DNA of 64,000 nt from Herbidospora cretacea (GCF_001570605.1 NZ_BBXG01000016.1:1-64000), one strand, 5' to 3'; shown: positions 50,234 to 60,563, numbered from the stretch's first letter. Notes: generated by a model from the sequence alone, not told the origin. Translations and numbers: made by a program.

Positions 50234-53200
50234 GTTTCTCGATGAAGTCGGCGGCCAAATCGGCGATGGCGGTGGGCTCGTAGGCGTGGCGGTTGTAGAT
50301 GAGCTGGCCGCGGAGGGTCCCGTCGTGGGACTCGCTGATGAGGATCTCCGGCGGGTGCAGGTCGGGGTCGTCGTCGGGGAGCGTCCACTCCATGATGGGA
50401 CCGGCCGGGACGGCGAACTCCTCCGACGGCACGCCCGGCAGGTGGGCGGGGTGCCCCCAGCTCTCGAACCGGAAGTAGGCGGGGAACGGCACCAGGGAGT
50501 GCAGGTGCCCCCAGTCGTGGAACTGGCGCTCGGAGGCCGCGAGGAACTCCCGCCGGACGTGGTCGATGACGTCGGGCAGCGCTCCCACGCCCGGGACCGC
50601 GATCAGGTTCCACCGGAACAGGCAGCCGACCGCGTTCTCGAACCCGGGCCGCGCCCGGCCGCTGACCGGGTTGGCCAGCACGAGCCGCGGCGCCCGCGCC
50701 CACGCGCCCAGCGTCAGCGCCCAGGCCGCCGCCAGGACCATCGACACCGTGGCCCCGCGTGACCGGGCCAGGTCCCGCACGTCGGGGACGGCGAAGTGGT
50801 GCGCGTCCGCCGCGCACAGCCGCACGTCCCGGGCCCGTCCCGGCAGGCGTTCCAGCGATGTCGGAGCGCCCGCCAGCGTCGCCTCCCACCACGGGCGGTG
50901 CCGCGCCCATTCCCGGCGCTCCCACGCCACCACGTCGCCGTAGGGCACCGCCGGGGGCAGCGGCGACGACGCGCCGTGCCGGATCGCGGAGTAGAGCACC
51001 CCGAGCTCCCGCAGCAGCACCGTCGCCGACCCGCCGTCGAAGACCAGATGGTGGACGGAGACGACCAGCACGCACCCCTCCGGCAGCTCGATCACCTCCA
51101 CCCGGAGCAGCGGCCCGTTCTCGACGTCGAAGGGCGCGCGGACCCGGTCGGCCGCCAGCTCGGCGGCCTCCTCCTCCGACCCGCGCCGGTGCACGGCGAT
51201 CGGGACGTCCATCGTCTCCAGGACCGGCCCCACGCCCGGGTCGCGGAAGACGGTCCTGAGGCTGTCGTGCCGCCGCACCAGCTCCGCCACCGCCCGGCGG
51301 AGGACGCCGAGGTCGAGCCCGCCCGGGACCCGGACCGCGACGTGGACGGGCGGCATGTGGCGCCGCTCCCCGGAGGCGTGCATCCACCGCCACCAGTGGG
51401 CCTGCACTCCGGAGAGGGCGCCGTCCTCCAGAACCACGTCGTCGTCACCAGCGGCGGTGGAGACGGCGTCACGGATCTGGACGGCCTGATGGGCCAGCAC
51501 GGGCCGGTCGAAGGCGAACTTCCCCTCGACGGGGACCCCGAACCTCTCCGTCACCCGCGCGGCCAGCTGCGCGGCCCGCAGCGAGTCCCCGCCGAGCGCG
51601 AAGAAGTCGTCGTCGGCGCTGGTCGCGGGCACCCCGAGCACCCCCGTCCACAACCGGCCGAGCGCGATCTCCTCCTCGCTCGTGAGCGGCCTGCCCGAGG
51701 GCTTGGCCACGCTGAACAGCGAACGAACCTCGGCCTTGACGACCTTGCCGAGCTCGTTGCGGGGGAGCGCGTCGACGAAGACGTAACGCGAGGGCACCTC
51801 ATTGCGGGCGAGCCGCTGATGCAGGAAGGCGCGCAACCGGTCGGCGAAAGGAGGACCGTCGCCGGATGCGAGTTCTCCCGACGCTGCGCCACCCGAGGCG
51901 GGCGCTTCCAGAGCGATGTGGCCGGGTGCTGCGCTGCCCGACGCGGGCGTTTGCGGGGAGATATCGACGGATGTGACGGCTTTCGTAGAGCCGGCGGCTG
52001 ATTCGGTCGTCCGCGAAACGAGTGCCGACTGTTCTGTCCGTGCCGACTTTCGGACGACTGCGGCGGCGATCATCTGGCCCATCGTGGCGTGGGGGAGGCC
52101 CACCACGGCTGCGTCGGCCACCTCGGGGTGGGCCCGGATCGCGGACTCGACCTGGGGGAGGGAGATCTTCAGGCCGCCCGACTTGATGACGTCGCTCTCG
52201 CGGCCCACCAGGTACAGGTAGCCGGAGGCGTCGAGGCGGCCGAGGTCGCCCATCCGGGTCCAGCCGTTCTTGAAGGTCTTCGCGCTGGTCCCGGGGTCGC
52301 CGTAGTAGGTCCGCTGGGCGGCCGGGGCGCGGAGCCAGACCTCGCCGACCTCGCCGGCCGCCAGCGGGACGCCGTCCTCGTCGGCGATCATCAGGTCGCC
52401 CCGGCTGGTGGCGCGGCCGACCGAGTCGGGGCGGCGCGGGTCGACGATCATCGTGGTCTGCGCCGGGACGGCCTCGGTCGAGGTGTAGTAGTTGACGATC
52501 ATGGCCTTGGGGAAGGCCTCCGGCAGGCCGGCCGCCACCCGGGGCGGCAGGGCGTCGGCCGAGGAGCTCAGCAGGACCACGCTCGACAGGTCGTGGTCGC
52601 GCCACACCCCGGAGTCGAGGAGCTCGGTCGCCATCGCGGGCACCACGAACACCGTCCCGATCCGGAACCTCTCGATCAATCCGCAGAACTCGGCCGCGTC
52701 GAATCTGGCCGCCACGACCGCCGCCGGATGGGCCGTCACCGTGTTGACCAGCATCATCTGGCCCGCGTTGGTGCCGATCGGGAAGGCGTGCAGGAAGTGG
52801 GCCGAGTGGCCGAAGGCCCGGAACGCGGGCTTCTCGGCGTGTCCCCAGGCCAGGTTGGCGTGGGTGGCCATGACGCCCTTCGGCTGCCCGGTCGTGCCCG
52901 AGGTGTAGAGGATCTGCGCGGGGTCGTCCGGGGAGAGCTCCACGTCCGGGACGCCCGAGCCGGACAGAGGCCCGGTCAGCACCCAGCGGGCCGCGCAGTC
53001 GTCGGTCATCACCTTCAGGGTCGCCGCCGACTGCCGGGCGGACAGCGGAACCGCGACGCCACCGGCCCGCAAAACAGCCATGCAGGTGACGGCGAAATCC
53101 ACCCATTGATCGTTAGGAAAGAGCAGACCGACCCGGTCACCCCGTTGCAAGCCCTTGCCGAGCAGGGCGTGTGCCCCGGAGTCGGCCGCCGCGTCCCATT

Positions 53201-53300
53201 CGCCGAACGTGAGTTCCCGGCCGTCTGTGCTGATCAGGGCGGTTCTGTCCGGATGTTCGACGGCCCTCGCTCGAAGTAAGTGGGGGAGGGTCGCGGTCAT
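50220..53300 (-). CDS. NRPS-like A-T-C protein with acid-type adenylation domain
   Basis: A 1026-residue protein. The adenylation domain (about 1-500) has ILYTSGTTGQPKGV but NYYTSTEAVP in place of NxYGPTE, and HAFPIGTNAGQ lacks the Asp235 that binds amino groups, so the substrate is probably a fatty or aromatic acid. An Ala/Ser/Thr-rich insert of about 60 residues with lower GC lies before core A10 (LGKVVK). The carrier domain shows FFALGGDSLRAAQ, and the C domain has HHLVFDGG. No thioesterase. The start has GAAGAGGTGGGCCC before it. Divergent from the main NRPS operon; probably supplies the acyl starter. Confidence 0.88.
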   Translation of the reverse strand: MTATLPHLLRARAVEHPDRTALISTDGRELTFGEWDAAADSGAHALLGKGLQRGDRVGLLFPNDQWVDFAVTCMAVLRAGGVAVPLSARQSAATLKVMTDDCAARWVLTGPLSGSGVPDVELSPDDPAQILYTSGTTGQPKGVMATHANLAWGHAEKPAFRAFGHSAHFLHAFPIGTNAGQMMLVNTVTAHPAAVVAARFDAAEFCGLIERFRIGTVFVVPAMATELLDSGVWRDHDLSSVVLLSSSADALPPRVAAGLPEAFPKAMIVNYYTSTEAVPAQTTMIVDPRRPDSVGRATSRGDLMIADEDGVPLAAGEVGEVWLRAPAAQRTYYGDPGTSAKTFKNGWTRMGDLGRLDASGYLYLVGRESDVIKSGGLKISLPQVESAIRAHPEVADAAVVGLPHATMGQMIAAAVVRKSARTEQSALVSRTTESAAGSTKAVTSVDISPQTPASGSAAPGHIALEAPASGGAASGELASGDGPPFADRLRAFLHQRLARNEVPSRYVFVDALPRNELGKVVKAEVRSLFSVAKPSGRPLTSEEEIALGRLWTGVLGVPATSADDDFFALGGDSLRAAQLAARVTERFGVPVEGKFAFDRPVLAHQAVQIRDAVSTAAGDDDVVLEDGALSGVQAHWWRWMHASGERRHMPPVHVAVRVPGGLDLGVLRRAVAELVRRHDSLRTVFRDPGVGPVLETMDVPIAVHRRGSEEEAAELAADRVRAPFDVENGPLLRVEVIELPEGCVLVVSVHHLVFDGGSATVLLRELGVLYSAIRHGASSPLPPAVPYGDVVAWERREWARHRPWWEATLAGAPTSLERLPGRARDVRLCAADAHHFAVPDVRDLARSRGATVSMVLAAAWALTLGAWARAPRLVLANPVSGRARPGFENAVGCLFRWNLIAVPGVGALPDVIDHVRREFLAASERQFHDWGHLHSLVPFPAYFRFESWGHPAHLPGVPSEEFAVPAGPIMEWTLPDDDPDLHPPEILISESHDGTLRGQLIYNRHAYEPTAIADLAADFIEKLTWP

Positions 53301-53434
53301 GGGCCCACCTCTTCCGCGTACAGCAGACGGTCGGAAGGGGAGTAAATCAGACCGAACGATTCCTCACAAGTATCTAGCAAGTGAACGCAATTTCTGGTCA
53401 TACTCACGAAATAAGCGAAGCGTTGGGGCAGGTA
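53301..53434. promoter_or_regulatory. Divergent NRPS promoter region
   Basis: A 134-bp AT-richer spacer between the two oppositely oriented NRPS operons. It holds TATCTA and CATACT hexamers but no -35/-10 pair that I can place with confidence, and no regulator gene is adjacent. Confidence 0.5.
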
Positions 53435-56356
53435 ATGTCACGAGTACCACTTTCGGTGCCGCAGAGCGGCATCTGGTTCAACGAACGTCTCGGCGGCGCG
53501 GGGGCCGTCCACCACATGCCTTTCGCGATCCGGTTCTCCGGTGAGCTCGATGTGGACGCGCTGCGCCACGCCTGCGCGGGCGTGGTCACCCTGCATCCCG
53601 CCCTGCGGGCGGCGGTCCGGGAGGAGTCCGGCGCCCCCTACCAGCTCGAAGGGCCGCCGGTGCCCTTCGAGATCATCGAGACCGATCCCGGCCGATTACC
53701 GGAGGCCCGGCGGGAGGTGATCCTGCGGCCCTTCGACCTGGCCGCCGGGCCGCTGACCCGGATGGCGCTGTTCCCTCTCGGCCCGGCCGAGCACGAGCTG
53801 CTGGTGGTCGCCCACCACCTCGTCTTCGACGGACAGTCGACCGACGTCTTCGTCGCCGACCTGGCCCGTCTCTACGGCGGCGCCCTCCCGGTCCACGCGC
53901 CGGAACCGGCCGACCTGGCCGCCGAGGCGCGCCGGGTCGCCGAGGGGCTGCCGGCCGCGCGGGCCTACTGGTCGGGGCGGCCGACGGAGTTCCCCGACGT
54001 CGTGCTGCCGGGGCTCGACCGGCCCGAGGAGGCGGTGCAGCCGGGCGAGGCGGTGGAGCTGTCCGTCACCGACCCGATCCTGGAGAAGGCCGCCACCCAG
54101 CTGGGGGTCACCCGGTTCGAGCTGGTCGTGGCGTCGGTCCACGCGCTGCTGTTCCGGTACGGCAACGCGGTGCCGGTCACCGCCCTCGACCTCGGCACCC
54201 GCGAGGCAGGGGCGGGCGAGCGCGTCGGCGTCCACGTCAACGAGCTGCCGTTCGCCTCCGATCCCCGTCCGGACACGCCGTTCACGGAGTTCGCCCGCGC
54301 GGTCAGGTCGGGCCTGCGGGAGCTCTACCGGGTCCGCGAGGTGCCGCTCGGCCGGGCCGCGCCCGGGACCAAACCGGGCATCGCCCTCGCGCCGGTCTCC
54401 CTTACCTACCGGCGGCGGATCGCGCCGCCCGAGTTCCCCGGCCTGACGACCGAGGTGAAGTGGGTGGTGTTCAACCACGTCGCCCGCAACGCCCTGCGGC
54501 TCCACCTGGTCGACGGGCCCGACGGGCTCGGCGTGATGCTCCAGTTCCCGCCCGCGTCGATGCCGCGCGCCGACGCGGAGCGGATCGCCGGCCACCTGCT
54601 CGACGTCCTGCGGCACGTCACCGACGACCCGGCGACGCCGCTGCGTGCGCTGCCGGTGACCGAGGAGCCGGTGGGTCTCTGGTCCGGCAGTGCCTTCCCG
54701 GGCGCGTCTCCGGTCCCCGACCTGGTGGCCGCCCAGGCCGCCCGCACCCCCGACGCCGTCGCGGTCGTCGGGGAGGAGCGGCTGACCTACCGCGAGCTCA
54801 TGGACCGCGCCGACGCCGTGGCGGGCCGCCTCCAGCAGGCGGGTGTACGCCCCGGCGACCTGGTGGCCGTCTCGGCGAAGCGGTCGGAGCGGCTGGTCGC
54901 CGGAGTGCTGGGGATCTGGCGTGCGGGGGCCTCCTACCTGCCGCTCGACCCGGCCTACCCCGCCGGACGGCTCGACTACGTCCTCGCCGACTCCGGGGCC
55001 TCGGCGTTGCTCGCCGACGCGGACGGCGACCTCGCCGGACCGGTGAGGGTGGAGCTCGACGGACCGCCGGCGGCCAGGCGGGCGGAGGCTCCCGGTGACC
55101 GGGCTTATGTGATCTACACGTCCGGCTCCACCGGAAAGCCCAAGGGGGTCGAGGTCGGGCATGCCGCGCTGACGAACCTGCTGCTGTCGATCCGCGACGA
55201 GACCCGCAGCGGGCCCTCGGCCACCTGGCTGGCGGTCACGTCGCTGTCGTTCGACATCTCCGGGCTGGAGCTGTGGCTGCCGCTGATCACCGGCGGCCGG
55301 GTCGTGATCGCGACCGAGGCCCAGGGCGGCGACGGCGCGGCGCTCCGGTCGCTCGTCTCGGCCCACGGCGTCACCCACGTCCAGGCCACCCCCTCGACCT
55401 GGCGGCTGCTGGCCGACGCCGGGTTCGAGGCGCCCGTCACCGCGCTGGTCGGCGGGGAGGCGCTGCCGCTGCCGCTGGCGGCCCGACTGCGGCCGCGCGT
55501 GGCCCGGCTGTTCAACGTCTACGGGCCGACCGAGACGACGATCTGGTCCACCATCGCGGAGATCCCGCCCGACCCGGCGAGGATCTCGATCGGCGGGCCG
55601 CTGGCCGCGACCGGGCTGCTGGTGCTCGACGACGACCTGCGGCCGGTGCCTGCGGGCGTGCCGGGGGAGCTGTTCATCACCGGGGCGGGGCTGGCCCGGG
55701 GCTACCTGGGGCGTCCGGCGCTGACGGCGGAGCGTTTCCTGCCGTGCCCGTTCGGCGCGGAGGGGGCGCGGATGTACCGGACCGGCGACCGCGTCCGGGT
55801 CAGGGACGGCGGGCTGGAGTTCCTCGGGCGGACCGACGACCAGGTCAAGGTCCGGGGGCACCGGGTCGAACTGGGCGAGATCGAGGCCGTGCTGCTCGGT
55901 CACGCCCGGGAGGCGGCGGTGGCCGTGCACGACGAGGAGCTCGTCGCCTACACGGTCGGCGCGGCCGGTGACCTGCGGCGGGAGGCGGCGCGGGTGCTGC
56001 CCGCCTACATGGTCCCCTCCGCGTTCGTGGCGCTGGACCGGATGCCGCTGACCCCGAACGGCAAGCTCGACCGGGCCGCGCTGCCCGCTCCGGTCCTCGT
56101 GCCGGAGGAGAGCGACCTCGTGGCCGACGACACGGTCGAGGTCGTGCGGGAGATCTGGGAGGAGGTCCTCGGGCTCGACCACATCGGCGACGACGAGAGC
56201 CTGTTCGAGCTGGGCGGCCACTCGCTGACGATCGCCAGGATCGCCGCGCGCGTCCACGACCGGCTCGGCGTCGACGTGCCGTTCTACGTGTTCTTCGACG
56301 TGCCGACCGTGGCCGGGATCGCCGCCGACGTCGCCGATCGCCGGAACGGACGGTGA
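53435..56356 (+). CDS. NRPS module C-A-T, glycine predicted
   Basis: A 973-residue single module. The C domain (about 1-430) has HHLVFDG (His127-His128, Asp132), the A domain (about 440-885) has YTSGSTGKPKG, NVYGPTET and NGKLDR, and the carrier domain FELGGHSLTIAR is near residue 930. Read against GrsA the ten-residue code is D-I-L-Q-L-G-V-I-W-K, close to glycine codes. ATG 53435 follows GGCAGG; GTG 53381 is an alternative. First gene of the + strand operon. No tailoring domain. Confidence 0.9.
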   Translation: MSRVPLSVPQSGIWFNERLGGAGAVHHMPFAIRFSGELDVDALRHACAGVVTLHPALRAAVREESGAPYQLEGPPVPFEIIETDPGRLPEARREVILRPFDLAAGPLTRMALFPLGPAEHELLVVAHHLVFDGQSTDVFVADLARLYGGALPVHAPEPADLAAEARRVAEGLPAARAYWSGRPTEFPDVVLPGLDRPEEAVQPGEAVELSVTDPILEKAATQLGVTRFELVVASVHALLFRYGNAVPVTALDLGTREAGAGERVGVHVNELPFASDPRPDTPFTEFARAVRSGLRELYRVREVPLGRAAPGTKPGIALAPVSLTYRRRIAPPEFPGLTTEVKWVVFNHVARNALRLHLVDGPDGLGVMLQFPPASMPRADAERIAGHLLDVLRHVTDDPATPLRALPVTEEPVGLWSGSAFPGASPVPDLVAAQAARTPDAVAVVGEERLTYRELMDRADAVAGRLQQAGVRPGDLVAVSAKRSERLVAGVLGIWRAGASYLPLDPAYPAGRLDYVLADSGASALLADADGDLAGPVRVELDGPPAARRAEAPGDRAYVIYTSGSTGKPKGVEVGHAALTNLLLSIRDETRSGPSATWLAVTSLSFDISGLELWLPLITGGRVVIATEAQGGDGAALRSLVSAHGVTHVQATPSTWRLLADAGFEAPVTALVGGEALPLPLAARLRPRVARLFNVYGPTETTIWSTIAEIPPDPARISIGGPLAATGLLVLDDDLRPVPAGVPGELFITGAGLARGYLGRPALTAERFLPCPFGAEGARMYRTGDRVRVRDGGLEFLGRTDDQVKVRGHRVELGEIEAVLLGHAREAAVAVHDEELVAYTVGAAGDLRREAARVLPAYMVPSAFVALDRMPLTPNGKLDRAALPAPVLVPEESDLVADDTVEVVREIWEEVLGLDHIGDDESLFELGGHSLTIARIAARVHDRLGVDVPFYVFFDVPTVAGIAADVADRRNGR

Positions 56357-59292
56357 ATGCGCTGTCGGCCGGGCAGCGGCGACTCTGGTTCCTGCAGCGT
56401 CTCGACCCGGCCGACGCGTCGTACAACATGCCGGTGGCCCTGCGGATCAGGGGCCGCCTCGACGAGAGGGCGCTGGAGGCGGCGCTCACCACGATCACCG
56501 AGCGGCACGACGTGCTGCGCGGGCGCTACGTGGAGGACGACGACGGGAATCCGGTCCGGCTGGTCACCCCGGCCGGGCCGGCCCTGGAGAGGATCAGCAC
56601 CACCGACGTCCGGGCGGCCGTGGCCGAACGCGCCAACCGGCCGTTCGACCTGGCCGCCGGGCCGGTCGCCCGGTTCACCCTGATCGAGACCGCGCCGGAC
56701 GACCACGTGCTCTGCCTGGTCGTCCACCACATCGCCGCCGACGGATGGTCGGTCGACGTGCTGCTGCGCGAACTCGACACCCTCTACCGAGGGGGCGCGC
56801 TCCCGCCGCTGCCGATCACCTTCGCCGACCACGTCGCCCGCGCGGAGCGCTCCCACCCGGACTACTGGGCCGAGGAGCTGCGCGGCCTGCCGGTGCTGGA
56901 CCTCCCCGGCGACCGGCCCCGCGCGACCGGCGAGGGCGGCCAGATCTTCGCGACCCTGCCGAAGGAACTGGTCGGCGACCTGGAGACGCTGGCCCGCAGG
57001 GAGCGCGCGACCCTGTTCATGGTCCTGCTGGCCGCCTTCCAGGTCTTCCTGGCCCGGCACGCCGCCCAGCCCGACGTCTGCGTCGCCACCCCGATCCTCG
57101 GCCGCGACCGGGTCGACACCGAGGGGCTGGTCGGCTACTTCACCGGCCTGGCCATGCTCCGCACCGGCCTGGCCGACGACCCGCCGTTCACCGAGGCGCT
57201 GCGCCGGGCCCGGGGCGCGGTGCTGCGCTCGTTCGAGCACGGCGACGTGCCGGGCGGGGCCGTGTTCCAGGCGATGTTCCAGTACACCCGGACGACCACC
57301 GAACGCCCCCGCCTGGGCGACCTCGACGTCGAGATCCACGACTCGGGCCTGGCCTCGGCCAAATGCGACCTGGCCCTGGACGTCTACCAGGGCCCCACCG
57401 AGACGGGCCTCGTCCTCACCTATGACAAGGGGCGCTTCGACCGGGCGACCGCCGAGCGCTTCGCCGCCCGCTTCGAGAGCCTGCTGGCCGACGCCGCGCG
57501 CCGGCCGGCCGAGCCGTGCGGCGATCTCGACCTGTTCTGCGCCCTCGACTTCCGCGCCCTCGACATGCTCCCGGCCGGGCCGGAACCCGAGGCCGCCCGG
57601 CCGCCCGGGATCGACCCCGACTCCCCGGCGGTCGCCTGCGACGGCGTCGAGCTCACCTACCGGGAGCTGGGTGAACGCGCCGCGCGGATGGCGTCGGGGC
57701 TGGCCGCGCGCGGGGTGCGGCCCGGTGACGTGGTCGGGGTCGGCCTGCGGCGCACCCTCGATCTGGTGCCGGTGCTGCTGGCCGTCTGGCGGGCCGGGGC
57801 GGCCTATCTGCCGGTCGATCCGGCGCTTCCCGCCGCCCGGATCTCCGCCTTGATCGGAGACGCCGGCGCGCGCATTCTGGTGACGGACGCCGCCGACGTT
57901 CAGGGAATTGCGGCGGTGCGGCCCGCGGATTTGAGCGGGGCCATTCTGACAACGATCTCCGACCATTCCTTACCCGCTTATGTGATTTACACGTCGGGGT
58001 CAAGCGGTCTGCCCAAAGGTGTCATGATCGATCGTCAAAGCGTATCGGAACGCGTTTCCTGGATGCGCAAGGCCTATGACCTGCAGCCCGGCGACCGGAT
58101 AGTGCAATTCGCGGAGCTGGGATTCGACGCCCACGTGGAAGAGATCTTCCCATCCTTGGAAGCGGGGGCTACGGTCGTGATGCTGCCCAATGGCGGGCGC
58201 ACCCTGCCGGATTTCCTGACCACTTCCGAAGGGGCTCGAGTAACCTTGCTCGATTTGCCGACCTCCTTTTGGCATGCCCTCGTCGAGGAGATCGACGAGA
58301 TCGCATGGCCGCCGAACCTTCGGCTCGTCATTCTCGGCGGCGACCCCGTCGCCGCGTCGGCGGTCAAGCGTTGGCGTTCGCGGTTCGGCGATCGGGTCCG
58401 CCTGGTCAACACCTACGGCCCGACCGAGGCCACCGTCATCGCGACGGCGGGCGACCTCGGCGACGGGAAGCCGTCGATCGGCCGCCCGATCGCGGGCACC
58501 ACGGTCCGCGTCCTCGACTCCCGGCAGCGGGAGGTCCCGCCCGGGATCCCCGGCGAACTCGCCATCGGCGGCGCGGGCGTCGCCTGGGGCTACCTCAACC
58601 GGCCGCGCCTCACCGCCGAACGTTTCGTCCCCGCGCCCGGCACCCGCCTCTACCTCACCGGCGACCGCGCCCGGGTCAGGGCCGACGGGGACCTGGAGTT
58701 CCTCGGCCGCCTCGACAACCAGGTCAAGATCCGGGGTGTCCGGATAGAGCCCGCCGAGGTGGAGGCCGCGCTGACCGCGTTCCCCCCGGTCCGGAGCGCC
58801 GCCGTGATCGCGCTCGACGGGGCCCTTATCGCCTACGTCACCGGCGACCCGGCCCTCGGCGACCTCCGCGGCGACCTCCTCCATGATCTCCGCGCCCACC
58901 TGCGGCGCACCCTGCCCGAGCACCTGGTGCCGGGCCACATCGTGCCGCTGCCCGAGCTGCCGCTGACCCGGAACGGCAAGCTCGACCGCGCGGCGCTGCC
59001 CGCTCCCGACGTGGCCGGAGAGGCGTACGTCGCCCCCCGGACCGACGCCGAGGAGCTGGTCGCCCAGATATTCGGCGAAGTGCTCGGCGTCCCCCGGGTG
59101 GGGATCACCGACGACTTCTTCGCCCTCGGGGGGCACTCGCTGCTCGCCACCCGCGTGGTGGCGCGCATCCGCCGGGCCGTCGACCTGGTCGTCCCGGTGC
59201 GCACCCTGTTCGCCAGCCGTACGGTCGCGGAATTCGCGGCGGCGGTCGACGAGATCCTGGAGGAGGCCGAGCGCGCATGCGCGACGACCTGA
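56353..59292 (+). CDS. NRPS module C-A-T, basic residue suggested
   Basis: A 979-residue module. The C domain has HHIAADG (His125-His126, Asp130), the A domain YTSGSSGLPKG, NTYGPTEA and NGKLDR, and the carrier FFALGGHSLLATR lies near residue 930. My alignment gives D-A-E-D-I-G-T-V-I-K; the acids at positions 239 and 278 suggest a basic amino acid such as Lys, Orn or Arg. Bases about 57840-58400, the binding-pocket region, are far less GC-rich than the rest and look recombined. The GTG start overlaps the stop of the previous module. Confidence 0.9.
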   Translation: MNALSAGQRRLWFLQRLDPADASYNMPVALRIRGRLDERALEAALTTITERHDVLRGRYVEDDDGNPVRLVTPAGPALERISTTDVRAAVAERANRPFDLAAGPVARFTLIETAPDDHVLCLVVHHIAADGWSVDVLLRELDTLYRGGALPPLPITFADHVARAERSHPDYWAEELRGLPVLDLPGDRPRATGEGGQIFATLPKELVGDLETLARRERATLFMVLLAAFQVFLARHAAQPDVCVATPILGRDRVDTEGLVGYFTGLAMLRTGLADDPPFTEALRRARGAVLRSFEHGDVPGGAVFQAMFQYTRTTTERPRLGDLDVEIHDSGLASAKCDLALDVYQGPTETGLVLTYDKGRFDRATAERFAARFESLLADAARRPAEPCGDLDLFCALDFRALDMLPAGPEPEAARPPGIDPDSPAVACDGVELTYRELGERAARMASGLAARGVRPGDVVGVGLRRTLDLVPVLLAVWRAGAAYLPVDPALPAARISALIGDAGARILVTDAADVQGIAAVRPADLSGAILTTISDHSLPAYVIYTSGSSGLPKGVMIDRQSVSERVSWMRKAYDLQPGDRIVQFAELGFDAHVEEIFPSLEAGATVVMLPNGGRTLPDFLTTSEGARVTLLDLPTSFWHALVEEIDEIAWPPNLRLVILGGDPVAASAVKRWRSRFGDRVRLVNTYGPTEATVIATAGDLGDGKPSIGRPIAGTTVRVLDSRQREVPPGIPGELAIGGAGVAWGYLNRPRLTAERFVPAPGTRLYLTGDRARVRADGDLEFLGRLDNQVKIRGVRIEPAEVEAALTAFPPVRSAAVIALDGALIAYVTGDPALGDLRGDLLHDLRAHLRRTLPEHLVPGHIVPLPELPLTRNGKLDRAALPAPDVAGEAYVAPRTDAEELVAQIFGEVLGVPRVGITDDFFALGGHSLLATRVVARIRRAVDLVVPVRTLFASRTVAEFAAAVDEILEEAERACATT
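57840..58400 (+). other. Low-GC segment in NRPS adenylation domain
   Basis: Counted lines are 53% (57961-58020 and 58021-58080), 65%, 58% and 60% GC, against 82% for 57781-57840. It covers residues about 497-682 with the pocket motifs A3 to just before A5, consistent with exchange of the specificity region. Confidence 0.65.
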
Positions 59293-60563
59293 ACATCCAT
59301 TTCGCGGTGGTCGGTGCGGGGCTGGCAGGTTCGCTGCTGGCCGTGTACCTGGCCGGGCAGGGCCACCGCGTCGACGTCTACGAACGCCGGGCCGACCCCC
59401 GGGTCGCGCCGCCCGACGAAGGGCGTTCGATCAACCTCGGCCTGTCGGCCCGGGGAATCGGCGCGCTCCGCGGAGCGGGGCTGTGGGACTCCGTGCGGGC
59501 CCACACCGTGCCGATGCGCGGCCGTTACGTGCACCCGAAGGAGGGGCGGCCGTTCTTCCACCCGTACGGGCGCGACCCCGGCCAGATCCTCTACTCGATC
59601 CGGCGGGACGCCCTCAGCCGGACCCTCGTGGAGCACGCCGAGAAGCTCGAAGGGGTGCGGTTCTTCTTCGAGACCCCGGTGAGCGACATCGACAGGGACG
59701 GCCCGTCGTTCCGGGCGGGCGGCGAGACGATCACCCCCGATGTGATCGTCGGCGCCGATGGAGCGTTCTCGACGGTCCGTTCCGAACTCCTGCGCGGACG
59801 ACCGGCCGACTTCCGGCAGGAGTTCCTGCCGTGGGGCTACAAGGAGCTGCACCTGCCGTTCACCGAGCGGCTCGAAGCGCTCCACGTCTGGCCCGGCGAG
59901 CAGGGCCTCATGGTCGCCCACCCCAACATCGACGGGTCGCTGACCTGCACGCTGTTCATGGACCACGCCGACCTCCAGCGGCCCGACCTGGCCGCCTACG
60001 TCAAGGGCGTGCTCCCCGCCGCCGACCTGCCCGACCTGCCGGGACAGCTGGCCCGCAGCCCGATCGGCCACCTGGTGACCGTGCGGACCTCGCGCTGGCA
60101 CGAGAGCGGCCGGGTGGTGCTGATCGGCGACGCCTGCCACGCCGTCTACCCCTTCTACGGGCAGGGCATGAACTCGGCGTTCGAGGACTGCGTCGTCCTC
60201 GCCGAGTGCGTCGAGGCCCGGCCCGGCGACATGGAGGCGGCGTTCGCCGCCTACCAGCGGCGCAGGAAACCGCACACCGACGTGCTGGCCGACCTGTCGG
60301 CCGACAACTTCCTGGAACTCCGCGACCGGCTGCGCTCCCCGCTCCACCTGGCCCGCAAGCAGGTGGACACCGTGCTCAGCCGACTGCTGCCCGACATGTG
60401 GCGACCGCTCTACACGATGGTCAGCCACACCACCATGCCGTACGGCGAGGCGCTGCGGCGTGCGCGAACGCAGGACAGGATCGTCCGCGCGGGAGGGATG
60501 ACGGCGGCCGTGGGGCTGGCGGTCGCGCTCCTCTGGCGCCGCGACAGGAGGCACCAGAAGTGA
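59277..60563 (+). CDS. Kynurenine 3-monooxygenase-like FAD hydroxylase
   Basis: A 428-residue FAD monooxygenase. GAGLAGSLLAVYLAGQGH binds FAD, DEGRSINLGLSARGIGALR and GYKELHLPF are typical of kynurenine 3-monooxygenase, and VVLIGDACHAVYPFYGQGMNSAFEDC is the second FAD motif. It ends with a membrane-anchor-like helix (GGMTAAVGLAVALLWRR), as in eukaryotic KMO. It likely makes 3-hydroxykynurenine for the peptide; no tryptophan dioxygenase or kynureninase is in view. GGAGG precedes the ATG, which overlaps the NRPS by 16 bp. Confidence 0.87.
   Translation: MRDDLNIHFAVVGAGLAGSLLAVYLAGQGHRVDVYERRADPRVAPPDEGRSINLGLSARGIGALRGAGLWDSVRAHTVPMRGRYVHPKEGRPFFHPYGRDPGQILYSIRRDALSRTLVEHAEKLEGVRFFFETPVSDIDRDGPSFRAGGETITPDVIVGADGAFSTVRSELLRGRPADFRQEFLPWGYKELHLPFTERLEALHVWPGEQGLMVAHPNIDGSLTCTLFMDHADLQRPDLAAYVKGVLPAADLPDLPGQLARSPIGHLVTVRTSRWHESGRVVLIGDACHAVYPFYGQGMNSAFEDCVVLAECVEARPGDMEAAFAAYQRRRKPHTDVLADLSADNFLELRDRLRSPLHLARKQVDTVLSRLLPDMWRPLYTMVSHTTMPYGEALRRARTQDRIVRAGGMTAAVGLAVALLWRRDRRHQK

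Noticed and set aside
53696-56257. 853-codon minus-strand frame in the NRPS
   Set aside because: Antisense shadow without any domain; the + strand has complete C, A and T motifs.
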